A stretch of DNA of 64,000 nucleotides from Lachnospiraceae bacterium (GCA_028689585.1 JAQVCW010000010.1:50036-114035); one strand, 5' to 3'. Counted from the first letter of the stretch, positions 36,568-45,989 are shown. The notes: a model not told the origin generated them from the sequence alone. A program made the numbers and translations.

Positions 36568-37965
36568 ATGGAAGAATATCTGAGCACTCTTCTGTCACAG
36601 ATCCGCTGTGAAAAAGCACGAAATCTGGTAAATGCAGAAATCAGGGGACATATTGAGGATCAGGCAGAGGAGAACAGAAAAAAAGGTATGTCAGAGGCGC
36701 AGGCGCTGGAGGCTGCGGTAAAGGATATGGGCGATCCGGTGGAGGCCGGTGTCATGCTGGATCAGATCCATCGGCCACAGGCGGCATGGGGCATGATTCT
36801 GCTGATGGCTGTGATCAGTCTGGTCAGTGTGCTTATCCATGTGGTCATTGGCATCAATGCAGATGATACTATGGTATATTCCGGCAGGCAGTATATACTG
36901 CGGAGTGCTGGATCTGTGTTGATCGGCTTTGGAGCGATGCTGGCAGTGTATCGGATTGATTACAGCTTTATGGGCAAATTCGCAAAAATAATCGCAGCAG
37001 TCTGCGTGATATTTCTGGCTTTGCTGTTTTTTGTGCCGGGCTTGTCACTTACGCTAAATGGCAGTATAGGATATATTCCCATTGGAAGTGGTACAATTTC
37101 AATCAAATATGGTTTGCTGCTTTTAGTGCCCATATATGGGGCACTGCTCTATCAATACAGGGGAAGCGGATATAAGGGACTGCTGAAATCACTGCTATGG
37201 ATGTTTAGCATTGTTTTTCTGACGATTTGCCTTCCTGCAATCAGCATGGCGGCAGAGCTGCTTCTGATGATGGGAGTGCTGCTGACCATGGCAGTGTGGA
37301 AGGGCTGGTTTGGAACTGCAAGAAAGCGGATTCTGGCCGCTTTTTGGAGCGTGGCAGCAGGCGGACCGATGCTGCTGGCGGCACAGCTTTTCCTGTCAGG
37401 GCGGCTGGCCGGATACCAGACAGAACGATTCCGATATTTTCTGAGCGGGGACACCAGCAAATATGACTATACCGGTACGATGCTGAAATCCTGTCTGACG
37501 CAGATGAAAGTCCTGGGTGCCGGAGAAAAAAGCACTGCAGTTACGGTGCCTTGTTTTAACAGCGATTATATACTGACCTTTCTGGGCACCTTTTATGGAT
37601 TGATCGCGGCTATTCTGGTATGCCTTGTTTTATTGTTTGTCACCTTTCGGATTTTCCGGATTTCCATCCGGCAGAAAAATCAACTGGGAATGATCATGGG
37701 CTGTGGATGTGGTCTGGTTTTTCTGGTCAGCATTTTGACAAATATTGCTCAAAATCTGTCATTACTCCCCAGAATGGGCAGTTTTCTGCCTCTCTTTTCC
37801 TTTGGCGGGACGGGAATAGTGGTATGCTATGTGCTGATTGGCATTATTTTGAGCGTATACCGGTATAAAAATGTGCTGCCGGTACATCTTGGTGAGAGCG
37901 CCGCTATAGGCCGTGGTCAGCAATTTGGGCTAAAGGGCGGGGATCAATCCCCCACGGAGATGTAA
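36568..37965 (+). CDS. FtsW/RodA/SpoVE-like membrane protein with PadR-linked N-terminal domain
   Basis: 465 residues. The first 70 residues form a soluble helical 'permease prefix' domain (VNAEIRGHIEDQAEENRKKG, AVKDMGDPVEAG). About ten membrane helices follow, with a SEDS-like pattern, e.g. LNGSIGYIPIGSGTISI, GDTSKYDYTGTML and PRMGSFLPLFSFGGTGIV. The SEDS catalytic Asp region was not located with confidence. Proteins of this layout sit beside padR in many clostridia and may respond to cell-wall stress. Confidence 0.75.
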   Translation: MEEYLSTLLSQIRCEKARNLVNAEIRGHIEDQAEENRKKGMSEAQALEAAVKDMGDPVEAGVMLDQIHRPQAAWGMILLMAVISLVSVLIHVVIGINADDTMVYSGRQYILRSAGSVLIGFGAMLAVYRIDYSFMGKFAKIIAAVCVIFLALLFFVPGLSLTLNGSIGYIPIGSGTISIKYGLLLLVPIYGALLYQYRGSGYKGLLKSLLWMFSIVFLTICLPAISMAAELLLMMGVLLTMAVWKGWFGTARKRILAAFWSVAAGGPMLLAAQLFLSGRLAGYQTERFRYFLSGDTSKYDYTGTMLKSCLTQMKVLGAGEKSTAVTVPCFNSDYILTFLGTFYGLIAAILVCLVLLFVTFRIFRISIRQKNQLGMIMGCGCGLVFLVSILTNIAQNLSLLPRMGSFLPLFSFGGTGIVVCYVLIGIILSVYRYKNVLPVHLGESAAIGRGQQFGLKGGDQSPTEM

Positions 37966-38006
37966 TTATCCGGCGGGATTGCAGAGGTGTTTCTGAATTG
38001 CAGGAA

Positions 38007-38648
38007 CTATTCGACACGTTCGCTCAACAGCAGCTCTCGAATTTCATCGTGAGGTTTCTGACTGTCTTTTTGAAATACTGCAATGCGGTTGGGATCTCCG
38101 CTTCGATCCCGAAAGGACGGAAACAAAAATCCGCATTCGGGTGCCCCGGGTTCATATTCTCCTGCAAGAGGACAGATGGCGCAGATCAGGTATTCAAATA
38201 CCTCTTCGGATTCCCACAGCCGTTCTTTATCGGACGCTTTTGCCGGAATATCATAGCAGTCATGAAAAATAAAGACGGCATATTCCTGATCGGTCTGATA
38301 GCAGCCGGAAATTAATTCATAAAAGGTTTCCATCAGAGCGTCATTTTTCAGGCCGCAGGACTTAATGCCGCAGAGCAGCCGCCACATGCTGTCTTTTCCC
38401 TGTGCATTTTCGGGAAAAATATATTCCTTCAGATTTTGATTTGTGTCAGAAAAGGGAATTGCCTTGGCAATCATAAGATTTTTCTGCTTTTCAGAAGGAG
38501 AAAGTTTCAGAAAATTCGTATTGAAGGTTCCTTCGATATAAGCATCTTCGTCTACATAGCATCCCGCAATCCGGGTAAAGGAGGTTCGGCTGGGTGTCAT
38601 TCGCCGGGTAAGCTCCAGCATGTCTTCTCTGTTTATTTTGATTGTCAT
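38007..38648 (-). CDS. DUF4317-like protein, short version
   Basis: 213 residues resembling the N-terminal part of DUF4317 proteins of Lachnospiraceae: MTPSRTSFTRIAGCYVDEDA, VFIFHDCYDIPAKASD, EVFEYLICAICPLAGEYEPG and CGFLFPSFRDRSGDPNRIAV. Family members I recall are nearer 380-400 residues, so the C-terminal half is absent. The stop is clean and no downstream remnant is seen. Function unknown. Confidence 0.7.
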   Translation of the reverse strand: MTIKINREDMLELTRRMTPSRTSFTRIAGCYVDEDAYIEGTFNTNFLKLSPSEKQKNLMIAKAIPFSDTNQNLKEYIFPENAQGKDSMWRLLCGIKSCGLKNDALMETFYELISGCYQTDQEYAVFIFHDCYDIPAKASDKERLWESEEVFEYLICAICPLAGEYEPGAPECGFLFPSFRDRSGDPNRIAVFQKDSQKPHDEIRELLLSERVE

Positions 38649-38746
38649 AGGCAGTTGATCCTTTTTTTATCCATTTCTGGGTTTTGTTTGTATGTTCTGG
38701 TGTGTTTGTCCGTTGTTGTTCCGGACAAATATGCATGGGCAGAGGG

Positions 38747-40075
38747 TTAAGACCTTCCTTTGTGTTCTTCCTTCCACTGTTTGATCTGCTCCAGCCGGGT
38801 TTTGCAGCGGGCTTCCACACCCTGATCGGTTGGCCGGTAATATTCCCGGTCAGCCAGGGAATCCGGCAGGCACTGCAGATTAGTCAGTTTTTCCTGCGTA
38901 TCATGAGCATATTGATAGTCTCTGCCATAGTTCAGCTCTTTCATCAGTCCGGTGGGGGCGTTGCGCAGTGCCAGCGGAACCGGTTCGGCCAGGTGCTGTC
39001 CGGCATCTTTTTTTGCCTGTTCATAGGCGATATACAAAGAATTGGATTTGGGGGCCAGGGCCATGTAGACAACCGCTTCCGTCAGGTGAACGCTGCATTC
39101 CGGCATTCCGATCAGATGGCAGGCCTGATAGGCTGCCACTGCCAACTCCAGGGCTCTGGGATCTGCCAGCCCCACATCCTCGCTGGCGAACCTGGTCACC
39201 CGGCGCGCCACATACAGAGGATCTTCTCCGGCCTCCAGCATTCTGGCCAGCCAGTAGACAGAAGCATCCGGATCAGAATTGCGCATGGACTTGTGAAGGG
39301 CGGAAATCAGGTTATAGTGTTCTTCTCCGTTCTTATCGTAAAGTAAAGATTTTTTGGAAGTACACTGCTCCAGAGTTTCTTTTGTGACAGTGACGGTGCC
39401 ATCATGGGACAATTCACCATTCAAAACCACCATTTCCAGTGTGGAGAGGGCGGTTCTGGCATCTCCGTTGGCAAAGCCTGCAATAAATTGAAGCATATCC
39501 TCTGAAATGCAGATTTTCTGACTGCCGAAGCCTCTTGGATCCTTCTGGGCCCGAACCAGCAGTGCGGTCAGTTCTTCTGTCTTCAGGGGCTGCAGCACAA
39601 ATACCTTGCAGCGGGACAGAAGAGCGCTGTTAATCTCAAAGGAAGGGTTTTCCGTGGTGGCGCCGATGAGAATAATGCTTCCTTTTTCCACGAAGGGAAG
39701 GAAAGCATCCTGCTGCGCCTTGTTAAAACGGTGAATCTCATCCACGAATACGATGGTCTTTTCTCCGTAGCGGCGGTTATCTTCAGCCTGCTGCATCACA
39801 GTACGGATCTCTTTAATTCCGCTGGTCACTGCAGAAAAATCAATAAAGGCGGCCTGAGTCTTGTGAGCAATGATGCGGGCCAGAGTGGTTTTGCCCACAC
39901 CGGGAGGTCCCCAGAAAATCATGGAAGAGACCTGATCACTTTCAATCAGCCGGCGAAGGACCTTCCCCTTTCCCAGCAGGTGAGTCTGCCCGGCGTATTC
40001 TTCCAGCGTCTCAGGCCGAAGTCTGGCGGCCAGGGGCTGGGGGACCGTATTTTCAAAAAGTGTCATCTGTTTCAT
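38747..40075 (-). CDS. rarA: Replication-associated recombination protein A
   Basis: 442-residue AAA+ clamp-loader-like ATPase (RarA/MgsA) acting at stalled forks. Walker A GPPGVGKTTLA, Walker B IVFVDEIHRFN, sensor 1 GATTENPSFE and the C-terminal helical MgsA domain (ARRVTRFASEDVGLADP) are present. Start overlaps the stop of the upstream secreted protein by 4 bp, so the two are co-translated although functionally unrelated. Confidence 0.95.
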   Translation of the reverse strand: MKQMTLFENTVPQPLAARLRPETLEEYAGQTHLLGKGKVLRRLIESDQVSSMIFWGPPGVGKTTLARIIAHKTQAAFIDFSAVTSGIKEIRTVMQQAEDNRRYGEKTIVFVDEIHRFNKAQQDAFLPFVEKGSIILIGATTENPSFEINSALLSRCKVFVLQPLKTEELTALLVRAQKDPRGFGSQKICISEDMLQFIAGFANGDARTALSTLEMVVLNGELSHDGTVTVTKETLEQCTSKKSLLYDKNGEEHYNLISALHKSMRNSDPDASVYWLARMLEAGEDPLYVARRVTRFASEDVGLADPRALELAVAAYQACHLIGMPECSVHLTEAVVYMALAPKSNSLYIAYEQAKKDAGQHLAEPVPLALRNAPTGLMKELNYGRDYQYAHDTQEKLTNLQCLPDSLADREYYRPTDQGVEARCKTRLEQIKQWKEEHKGRS

Positions 40076-40977
40076 TCTTGTTTAAAGCTGCCCTGAGACA
40101 TGGCCTCAAAAAATTCCGTCACCATGCTGGTATCTGCAGTATCCAGGGTCAGCGTGCCGTCCTGCAGGCCGATTTCGATGGTGTCCTCGCCTTCACCTTC
40201 TACCGTGAATTCAAAAACATTGCCCAGATCCTTATCTTCGAACTGGAAGTTTGTTCCGTCACCGGTCCATTCTCCAAAACATACCCAGTCCAATGTATTT
40301 TCCGTAGGGTTCGTAATGGCAGCCAGCCCATAGGCGGCCTCCGTATTAAATCCCAGAAGCAGATACTGGTCATCATTGTACTGGCCATAATAAGCCAGAT
40401 CAAAGCTCTCAATCAATTCGTTGTATTGCGCTTCATCAGAGGCTGCAATTTCACCGGAGTCCCCTTCGGAGGAACTTCCCAGGCTGCCGGAAACGTCACC
40501 GCTTCCGGAGGAATTGCCGCTGATGGATGACAGCCATGCAAAGAAAGACTCTATGACATCCGTATCTGCGGTTTCCAGGGTAAGGTAACCGTCCTGAAGC
40601 TGGATTTCCAGCGTATCATCTCCTTCGGATACTAATGTAAATTCGAAAGAAGTTCCTGCTTCAGCGCTTTCGATTTTGCACAGGTCATTTTCGTCGATCG
40701 TATAGTCTCCCATGCAGGCCCATTCCAGTTCGGTGGCATCCGGCTCATACATAGCCGCAATAGCCTTTCCATTGGTGGCGTCAAATCCTATGAAGATCTG
40801 AAGGGTGTCGCTGTACTGGCCGTAATAAGCGACTGTGATTTCGGAAGCCATCTCAGCCGGGAATGACTCAGCCGAAGACTCTTTGCCAGCGGCCGCTTCT
40901 TCTGGGAATGCCGTGAAGGATGCGGTCATCATAACGGCAGCAGTTAGTAATGCAATAAAACATTTTTTCTTTTTCAT
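40072..40977 (-). CDS. Secreted protein with two tandem homologous domains
   Basis: 301 residues from ATG 40977 (AAAGGAGAG site). Signal peptide MKKKKCFIALLTAAVMMTAS. Two copies of a roughly 100-residue unit follow: VAYYGQYSDTLQIFIGFDA...DGYLTLETADTDVIESFF and LAYYGQYNDDQYLLLGFNT...DGTLTLDTADTSMVTEFF, joined by a Gly/Ser-rich linker. Highly acidic. No known family recognised; function unknown. Confidence 0.75.
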   Translation of the reverse strand: MKKKKCFIALLTAAVMMTASFTAFPEEAAAGKESSAESFPAEMASEITVAYYGQYSDTLQIFIGFDATNGKAIAAMYEPDATELEWACMGDYTIDENDLCKIESAEAGTSFEFTLVSEGDDTLEIQLQDGYLTLETADTDVIESFFAWLSSISGNSSGSGDVSGSLGSSSEGDSGEIAASDEAQYNELIESFDLAYYGQYNDDQYLLLGFNTEAAYGLAAITNPTENTLDWVCFGEWTGDGTNFQFEDKDLGNVFEFTVEGEGEDTIEIGLQDGTLTLDTADTSMVTEFFEAMSQGSFKQE

Positions 40978-41250
40978 TTTCTCTCCTTTGTCTGAACATC
41001 GGCCAGGCATTTGAGAAATGCCATAGTCTCTTGAGTTTACTGAGTATTATCCTGAATACCCAAGTTATATAAATTTCTGTTTTACTGCGGGAACACCTGC
41101 CATACGGCAGGATCCCTGACAAACAGGATATTTAATACTGTTAATTATAGATTTCGGCGGCGGTAATGTCAATGTAATTTGGATTGACAAAGAAAAGAAT
41201 GTGGAGCGATAATTTTGGGCGGGGAATGGAAAAATACAGGTTGCATTTTT

Positions 41251-41278
41251 TGTAACATTTTCCATGGCCAGTCGTTAT
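41251..41278 (+). promoter_or_regulatory. ECF-type promoter, probably autoregulatory
   Basis: TGTAAC (41251-41256), 16 bp, CGTTAT (41273-41278), about 40 bp before the sigma gene. The AAC / CGT signature is that of ECF sigma factors (SigW-like), so the sigma factor probably drives its own operon. Confidence 0.65.
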
Positions 41279-41315
41279 ATAATCAGAAGCGGTCACAGAA
41301 GGGAGGCATTCAGTA

Positions 41316-41816
41316 TTGGATGATAAGATACTAAGTCAGTTTTATATGCGGTACAGCCGGGAAATCTACCTGTATCTGTACTCTATGAGCCATGACAGAA
41401 TGCTTTCCGAAGACCTGATGCAGGAAACTTTTATGAAGGCGCTGCTGTCACTCTATGATCAGCATGCAAATGTGCGGGCCTGGCTGTATATGGTTGCCAG
41501 AAATCAGTTTTATGATTATAAAAAAACATCACGAAAACAGGTCCATTATGAAGCGCTGGAAGATACGCTTCATACAGAAGAGGATTTGATCGCCGGACTG
41601 ATTTCATCAGAGCAAAAACGCTCCCTGTATTTTGCACTGTCCCATCTGGACAGCAGGAAGCGGGAAATACTGGTTCTGCAGTATTACAGTGAGTTATCTC
41701 AAAAAGAGATTGCCCGGCTGATGCATCTGTCACTGGAAAATGTGCGTGTTCTTGCTTATCGGGGAAAACGCGAACTGAAAAAATATCTGGAGGAAAATGG
41801 CTATGAAATATCGTGA
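41316..41816 (+). CDS. ECF-type RNA polymerase sigma factor
   Basis: 166 residues. Region 2 has SEDLMQETFMKALLSL and NVRAWLYMVARNQFYDYKK; region 4 has LDSRKREILVLQYYSELSQK and EIARLMHLSLENVRVLAYRGK. TTG start with GGGAGG 9 bp upstream; no ATG is available in frame. Overlaps the anti-sigma gene. Confidence 0.92.
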   Translation: MDDKILSQFYMRYSREIYLYLYSMSHDRMLSEDLMQETFMKALLSLYDQHANVRAWLYMVARNQFYDYKKTSRKQVHYEALEDTLHTEEDLIAGLISSEQKRSLYFALSHLDSRKREILVLQYYSELSQKEIARLMHLSLENVRVLAYRGKRELKKYLEENGYEIS

Positions 41817-43122
41817 ATTACTGCGGCTATATAAGGAAGGGAAGCTGGATGATGAGACCAGAAAAGAGATAGAAGAGACGTTGGAAAAAGAAGATGCTAT
41901 TATGGAATATCTTTTTGAAGATTCAGAGATTCCGGGGCTGGACGATGAGTCTTTCCGCGGCAAAGCATCCGGAACGAAAAGTACAGTTTTTGACTTCGGA
42001 TCATTGGGAAGAGAGAGAAGTGCAGCTTCGGATATCGGCCAGTTGTCGGAAGCAGATCGACTGGAAGAAAAATTTAAACAATCGCTTCAGAAAAGCATAC
42101 GCAGGGCATTTACAAAAATGGGAGTAACCGTAGGCGCTGTCCTGCTGTCCTGCCTTTTGCTGATTGAATTTGTGCTGCCTCATGTGGTGGACTGCTTTTA
42201 TTATGATCCGGGAGAAATGGTTGCCCGTTATCAGGATGAGGGATATGATATGGAAACGAATCGCATGTCACTGGATATGGCGGTTTATACGGAACTGTTT
42301 CTGCCGGAGCGGACACGCAATAATGTAAATGTGATTGACAACGGGTATGGCAGCTATGACATTACGGTCACTCAGAACTGGGCTTATTCCGGCTATCCTT
42401 TTGTGGATGTAGGCGGCCGTATCGAGAAGGGAAAGCTGGTTTTGTATGATACAAACACATTAAAACTTCCGGTGGACAATGTATTTGAGTGGGGGACGAA
42501 TCGATGGGACACTGCGAAATCATTGACAGAGCAGATAAAAGAACCCAAGGAAAATGCAGACGGAACCGTAGAACATTATGGTGTATCGGCAGGCGGCACA
42601 CCGGAGGAAGCCCTGGAATCTATCAAAAAATTAGAGGATGACAGACTGTATCTGGCTTATGTTTCGCTGGACCGGATCCTGCCTTATGAAACGCTGGTGG
42701 AGAAGATGGAGGCTTTTGAACTTTCCTCAGCCTGGTATGCAGCCCGGACCGGTGAATATATCAATGGACCGAATCTTGGATTTTGTGTGAATCAAAACGG
42801 TTCTCAGGTGGCATGGGACAATGAAAAATATCCTATGCTGCGTGTATCGTACCTTTATGGGGAGAATGAGGAAAAAATGCAGACGGCCCAGGGGGCCGCC
42901 CAGCATTTGAGCAGTATGTTGGACTATCTGGGAGACCAGAAGAGGTTCTGCAGCATGATGGAACTTAAGATGGACGCTGCCAGAGTACAGGAGAGCCAGG
43001 ATTATCTGCAGACCAATGGACTGAATATCTATGGCTTCGCAGTGGCCACGGATAAGAAAACGATGGTGCAGCTTATGGATATGGAGGAAGTATATTCCAT
43101 CTATGTGGAGCCGATTCAGTAG
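41803..43122 (+). CDS. Membrane anti-sigma factor with Sigma_reg-type sensor domain
   Basis: 439 residues from ATG 41803 (GGAGG 9 bp before; an ATG at 41797 is too close). Cytoplasmic N-terminal part of about 100 residues (YRELLRLYKEGKLDDETRKE), one membrane helix (about 106-128, VGAVLLSCLLLIEFVLPHVV), then a large extracellular domain with VDVGGRIEKGKLVLYDTN, resembling the Sigma_reg_N/C arrangement. Binds and silences the sigma factor until a surface stress. Gene overlap gives stoichiometric synthesis. Confidence 0.85.
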   Translation: MKYRELLRLYKEGKLDDETRKEIEETLEKEDAIMEYLFEDSEIPGLDDESFRGKASGTKSTVFDFGSLGRERSAASDIGQLSEADRLEEKFKQSLQKSIRRAFTKMGVTVGAVLLSCLLLIEFVLPHVVDCFYYDPGEMVARYQDEGYDMETNRMSLDMAVYTELFLPERTRNNVNVIDNGYGSYDITVTQNWAYSGYPFVDVGGRIEKGKLVLYDTNTLKLPVDNVFEWGTNRWDTAKSLTEQIKEPKENADGTVEHYGVSAGGTPEEALESIKKLEDDRLYLAYVSLDRILPYETLVEKMEAFELSSAWYAARTGEYINGPNLGFCVNQNGSQVAWDNEKYPMLRVSYLYGENEEKMQTAQGAAQHLSSMLDYLGDQKRFCSMMELKMDAARVQESQDYLQTNGLNIYGFAVATDKKTMVQLMDMEEVYSIYVEPIQ

Positions 43123-43131
43123 AGGGGGCCG

Positions 43132-43240
43132 CTGCCGTGTGGGCTGGGTATCTCACCGCCGTTAAAAGCGCCCGCGAATGATTTCCTTTGAGACACCCCG
43201 CCCACACGGCAGTTGATTTTCAAATCAGCCATGAATAGCA
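43132..43240. repeat. Dispersed palindrome family A, mid-size copy
   Basis: GCTGCCGTGTGGGCTGGG (43132 on) pairs with CCCGCCCACACGGCAG, and ATCTCA pairs with TGAGAC nearer the loop. The right flank CAGCCATGAATAGCAA is a degenerate family end; the left end is missing. The core is the same as at 17156-17393. Confidence 0.85.
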
Positions 43241-43245
43241 ATCCG

Positions 43246-43638
43246 AAACAAAAAAAGTTCATATAAAAAGTCATAAACAAAAAAGTTTCAAACAAAAAAG
43301 TTCATACAAAAAGTGATTGACATACGACAATAAATGAATTAATATAATACATATCGAAAATGCAAATTCATTTCACCGGATTTGCAGCATATCTACATTC
43401 TGGCTGTATCAGCCAAATTTCAGTTCAATAAATTAAAGACAAACAAAGGGAAGAAGTAGCGGAAGAAAGAAGAACGGCAAATAATGTCCGGTTCGTCAGG
43501 CGCATCGAACATTACTTTGAAAAAGTTTTTATAAAAAAGAAAAAATACAGGTTGCTTTTTTAAAGTCTTATTTTATAATAAGGGCAGAGAAACATTCTTC
43601 TTTCTTACAAACAATCGTAGGGAAGGGAGAAACGGGAT
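43246..43638 (+). other. Gene-free 393 bp with short direct repeats and a promoter
   Basis: Starts with three imperfect copies of AACAAAAAAGTTCATA-type words (43248-43314). TTGACA near 43317 with TAATAT about 17 bp later may be a promoter. AAAAATACAGGTTGC (43541-43555) repeats a word found upstream of the sigma gene (41230-41244). No coding potential seen before the Rpn gene. Confidence 0.5.
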
Positions 43639-44628
43639 ATGGGAACACCAGATGTTGTATGCAACACCTACCTGGAAAATCCAATGCGCTTTGCAGACGT
43701 GATTAACCATGGAATTTTTGGCGGATTGCCGGTGATTGATCCGAAAAAATTGGAGGCTATGGACAGCGGAAGCAGCGTATATGGAGGGACAAAGAAGGCC
43801 AGGGATATTGTGAAAAAATACTATGACGGAAAAGTGGTGATAGGAATTATCGGTATTGAGGACCAGACGCGGATTCATTATGCGATGCCACTGAAGAATA
43901 TGTGGTACGATTTGTACTCCTATGAAAAGCAGCGTCAGGATATCGCCAGATACCATACGAAATTCAAAGATCTGCAGGGGGATGAATGGCTCAGCAAATT
44001 TGGAAAAGAGGATAAATTGATTCCGGTCATTACCCTGACGGTGTATTATGGAACAAAAACATGGGATGGCCCCAAGACGCTCCATGAGATGCTTTCCATT
44101 CCACCGGGCCTAAAGCGGTTTCAGCCATTATTCTGTAATTATCATGCTCATCTGCTGCAGATTACGGAGATTCAGGATTTGGAAAGCTACAGCGATGATC
44201 TGAAGATCGTATTTGGTTTTGTAAAATATCAGAAAGAAAAAGAAGCACTTCTGAACTATGTACAGGAAAATAAAGAGTTGTTTCAATCCGTATCAGATGA
44301 AAATTATTATGTGATAAAACAATTGACAAGGTCAGATGAGATAGACCGGTACCGAAAGAACGAAGAAAGTGAGGGGATGAATGTGTGTAAGGCATTGCAG
44401 GATTTAAAAGAAGAAGGAAGAGAAGAGGGCAGGACAGAAGGTAAAACTCAAAATTTGGCAGAGCAGATCATGAAGAAGCTGAAAAAAGGACTGGATATCA
44501 AAACAATTGCGGAGCATGTGGAGGAATCGGAGGCATTTGTTCAGGAAATATGCAATGTCATTAGGGAAAACCCGGAAGCAGATTCAAAGGAAGTTTTTAA
44601 ATTGTTTCTGAAAAAACAGATGCAGTAG
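43639..44628 (+). CDS. Rpn/PD-(D/E)XK-family recombination-promoting nuclease (putative transposase)
   Basis: 329 residues. N-terminal 230 residues show the Rpn family pattern: CNTYLENPMRFADVINHGIF, GIEDQTRIHYAMPLKNMWYD, LIPVITLTVYYGTKTWDGPK and LHEMLSIP. The tail has a charged EEGREEGRTEGKTQNLAEQ stretch typical of the family, ending in a short helical tail. RpnA-type proteins stimulate RecA-independent recombination, and others act in phage defence. No terminal repeats mark it as mobile itself. Confidence 0.85.
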   Translation: MGTPDVVCNTYLENPMRFADVINHGIFGGLPVIDPKKLEAMDSGSSVYGGTKKARDIVKKYYDGKVVIGIIGIEDQTRIHYAMPLKNMWYDLYSYEKQRQDIARYHTKFKDLQGDEWLSKFGKEDKLIPVITLTVYYGTKTWDGPKTLHEMLSIPPGLKRFQPLFCNYHAHLLQITEIQDLESYSDDLKIVFGFVKYQKEKEALLNYVQENKELFQSVSDENYYVIKQLTRSDEIDRYRKNEESEGMNVCKALQDLKEEGREEGRTEGKTQNLAEQIMKKLKKGLDIKTIAEHVEESEAFVQEICNVIRENPEADSKEVFKLFLKKQMQ

Positions 44629-44857
44629 ACAGACGGTAATGGTGAAATACCTGGATCATATCGATGTGATTATGGAAATTTTTGCGGGAGCAAAATAAAG
44701 AATGAAGGAACTGCTGTGCATATTTTGAACCGGAAAGGAAATAATTATAAAAACAGGATAGTTTGGGAGGCCGTTGAGACAGGTCTTCCAACGAGAAAAT
44801 TGCTGTAAGGCAGCCGCCAATCGCGTTCGTCTTACGACAGGAAAAGAGGATGTTTTT

Positions 44858-45289
44858 ATGAATGAGCATAGCAGAAAATTGCTGCAGGAATGCAGCTCCG
44901 GATGCAAAATGGCAATGGAAAGTATGGATCAGGTAGAAAAATATGTGCAGGACGATACGCTGCAGAGCGTAATTGCAGAGTATAGAAAGAAACATGATGA
45001 GCTGGAACAGAAAGCTTCCGAACTGCTGGCGCAGAGCGGAAACTCGGAGAAAGAGCCGGGGGCAGCGGCACGGGCTTTTTCGTGGATTACCACAGAGATG
45101 AAAATGATGATGAAAGAGGACAATAATCAGATCGCAAAGCTGCTGATGGATGGCTGCAACATGGGAATTCAGTCAATCACAGAATATCAGCATGAATATT
45201 GTGAGGCATCGAAGGAAGCGGAAGGGTTGGCGGACGATCTGGTAAAGATGGAAGAAGAGTTCAGCAGAGAATTAAAGAAATTTTTATAG
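44858..45289 (+). CDS. Conserved helical-bundle protein of unknown function
   Basis: 143 residues from ATG 44858 (AGAGGATG site); the longer frame from 44774 lacks a site. Nearly all helical: MNEHSRKLLQECSSGCKMAM, then WITTEMKMMMKEDNNQIAKL and MGIQSITEYQHEY. Resembles four-helix, ferritin-like DUF2383-type proteins, with no clear metal-site pattern. The 5' leader (44760-44850) can form two hairpins. Single gene with its own terminator. Confidence 0.7.
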   Translation: MNEHSRKLLQECSSGCKMAMESMDQVEKYVQDDTLQSVIAEYRKKHDELEQKASELLAQSGNSEKEPGAAARAFSWITTEMKMMMKEDNNQIAKLLMDGCNMGIQSITEYQHEYCEASKEAEGLADDLVKMEEEFSRELKKFL

Positions 45290-45300
45290 ACATTACTGTA

Positions 45301-45330
45301 ATTGCCAGATATGTATCATCTGGCAATTTG
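45301..45330 (+). terminator. Terminator
   Basis: ATTGCCAGAT (45301-45310) and ATCTGGCAAT (45318-45327) flank a 7-nt loop, followed by TTGTTG. Confidence 0.7.
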
Positions 45331-45400
45331 TTGTAAACTGCGGCAATTCGTTGTAAAATGAAATCATATAGTTGATATTTGATCTTTTACAAGGGAGGCG

Positions 45401-45772
45401 ATGCAGAGAATGAAGCTGAAAAATGTATTAATCGTTGCAGAGGACCTGGAGCGATCCAAGGCGTTTTACCGGGATTTGTTTGGATTAGAGGTGGTACTGG
45501 ACAATGATGGAAATATAATTCTTACAGAAGGTCTGGTTCTTCAGGACAGGAAAATATGGCAGGGGTTTTTAGGGCGTGACAGTATTCCCAAAAACTGTGC
45601 ATCAGAACTGTATTTTGAAGAGGCGGACATCGAAGCATTCAGCAAAAAACTGGAGAATTATAAAGAACCGATAGAGTATGTGAATCCTCTGATGGAACAT
45701 TCCTGGGGACAGAAAGTAATCCGTTTTTATGATCCGGATGGCAATTTGATTGAGGTTGGCACTCCGGTCTGA
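45401..45772 (+). CDS. VOC (glyoxalase/bleomycin-resistance fold) family protein
   Basis: 123 residues. One pair of beta-alpha-beta-beta-beta modules: KNVLIVAEDLERSKAFYRDL, FGLEVVLDN, then ASELYFEEADIEAFSKKLEN and VIRFYDPDGNLIEVGTP. The metal-binding Glu in the last strand is kept. GGGAGG lies just before ATG 45401; an internal ATG at 45410 (MKLKNV) is equally possible. Substrate unknown. Confidence 0.85.
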   Translation: MQRMKLKNVLIVAEDLERSKAFYRDLFGLEVVLDNDGNIILTEGLVLQDRKIWQGFLGRDSIPKNCASELYFEEADIEAFSKKLENYKEPIEYVNPLMEHSWGQKVIRFYDPDGNLIEVGTPV

Positions 45773-45874
45773 ACATGAACGCAGGGGTGTTCTTGAATAT
45801 AAAAGCATAAAAAAGAGAAGCGGTCTGGGCGAAATGGGAAAGATAGAAGACAGAAAAATGCAGAAGACAGAAAA

Positions 45875-45970
45875 GAAATCGTAACGATAGAAGGTTTGAA
45901 TAAATTTTACGGGGGAAAGCAGGTGGTGAAGAACCTGTCTTTTCAAATCAGGCAGGCGGGCACAGGATGG
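45875..45970 (+). pseudogene. N-terminal stub of an ABC transporter ATPase
   Basis: Translates as EIVTIEGLNKFYGGKQVVKN followed by LSFQI, the exact opening of an ABC ATPase (before Walker A). It then runs into unrelated sequence, RQAGTGW, and the palindrome at 45990. No start codon or Walker motifs remain. Confidence 0.8.
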
Positions 45971-45989
45971 CGTGAAAAGCCAGGAGCGG

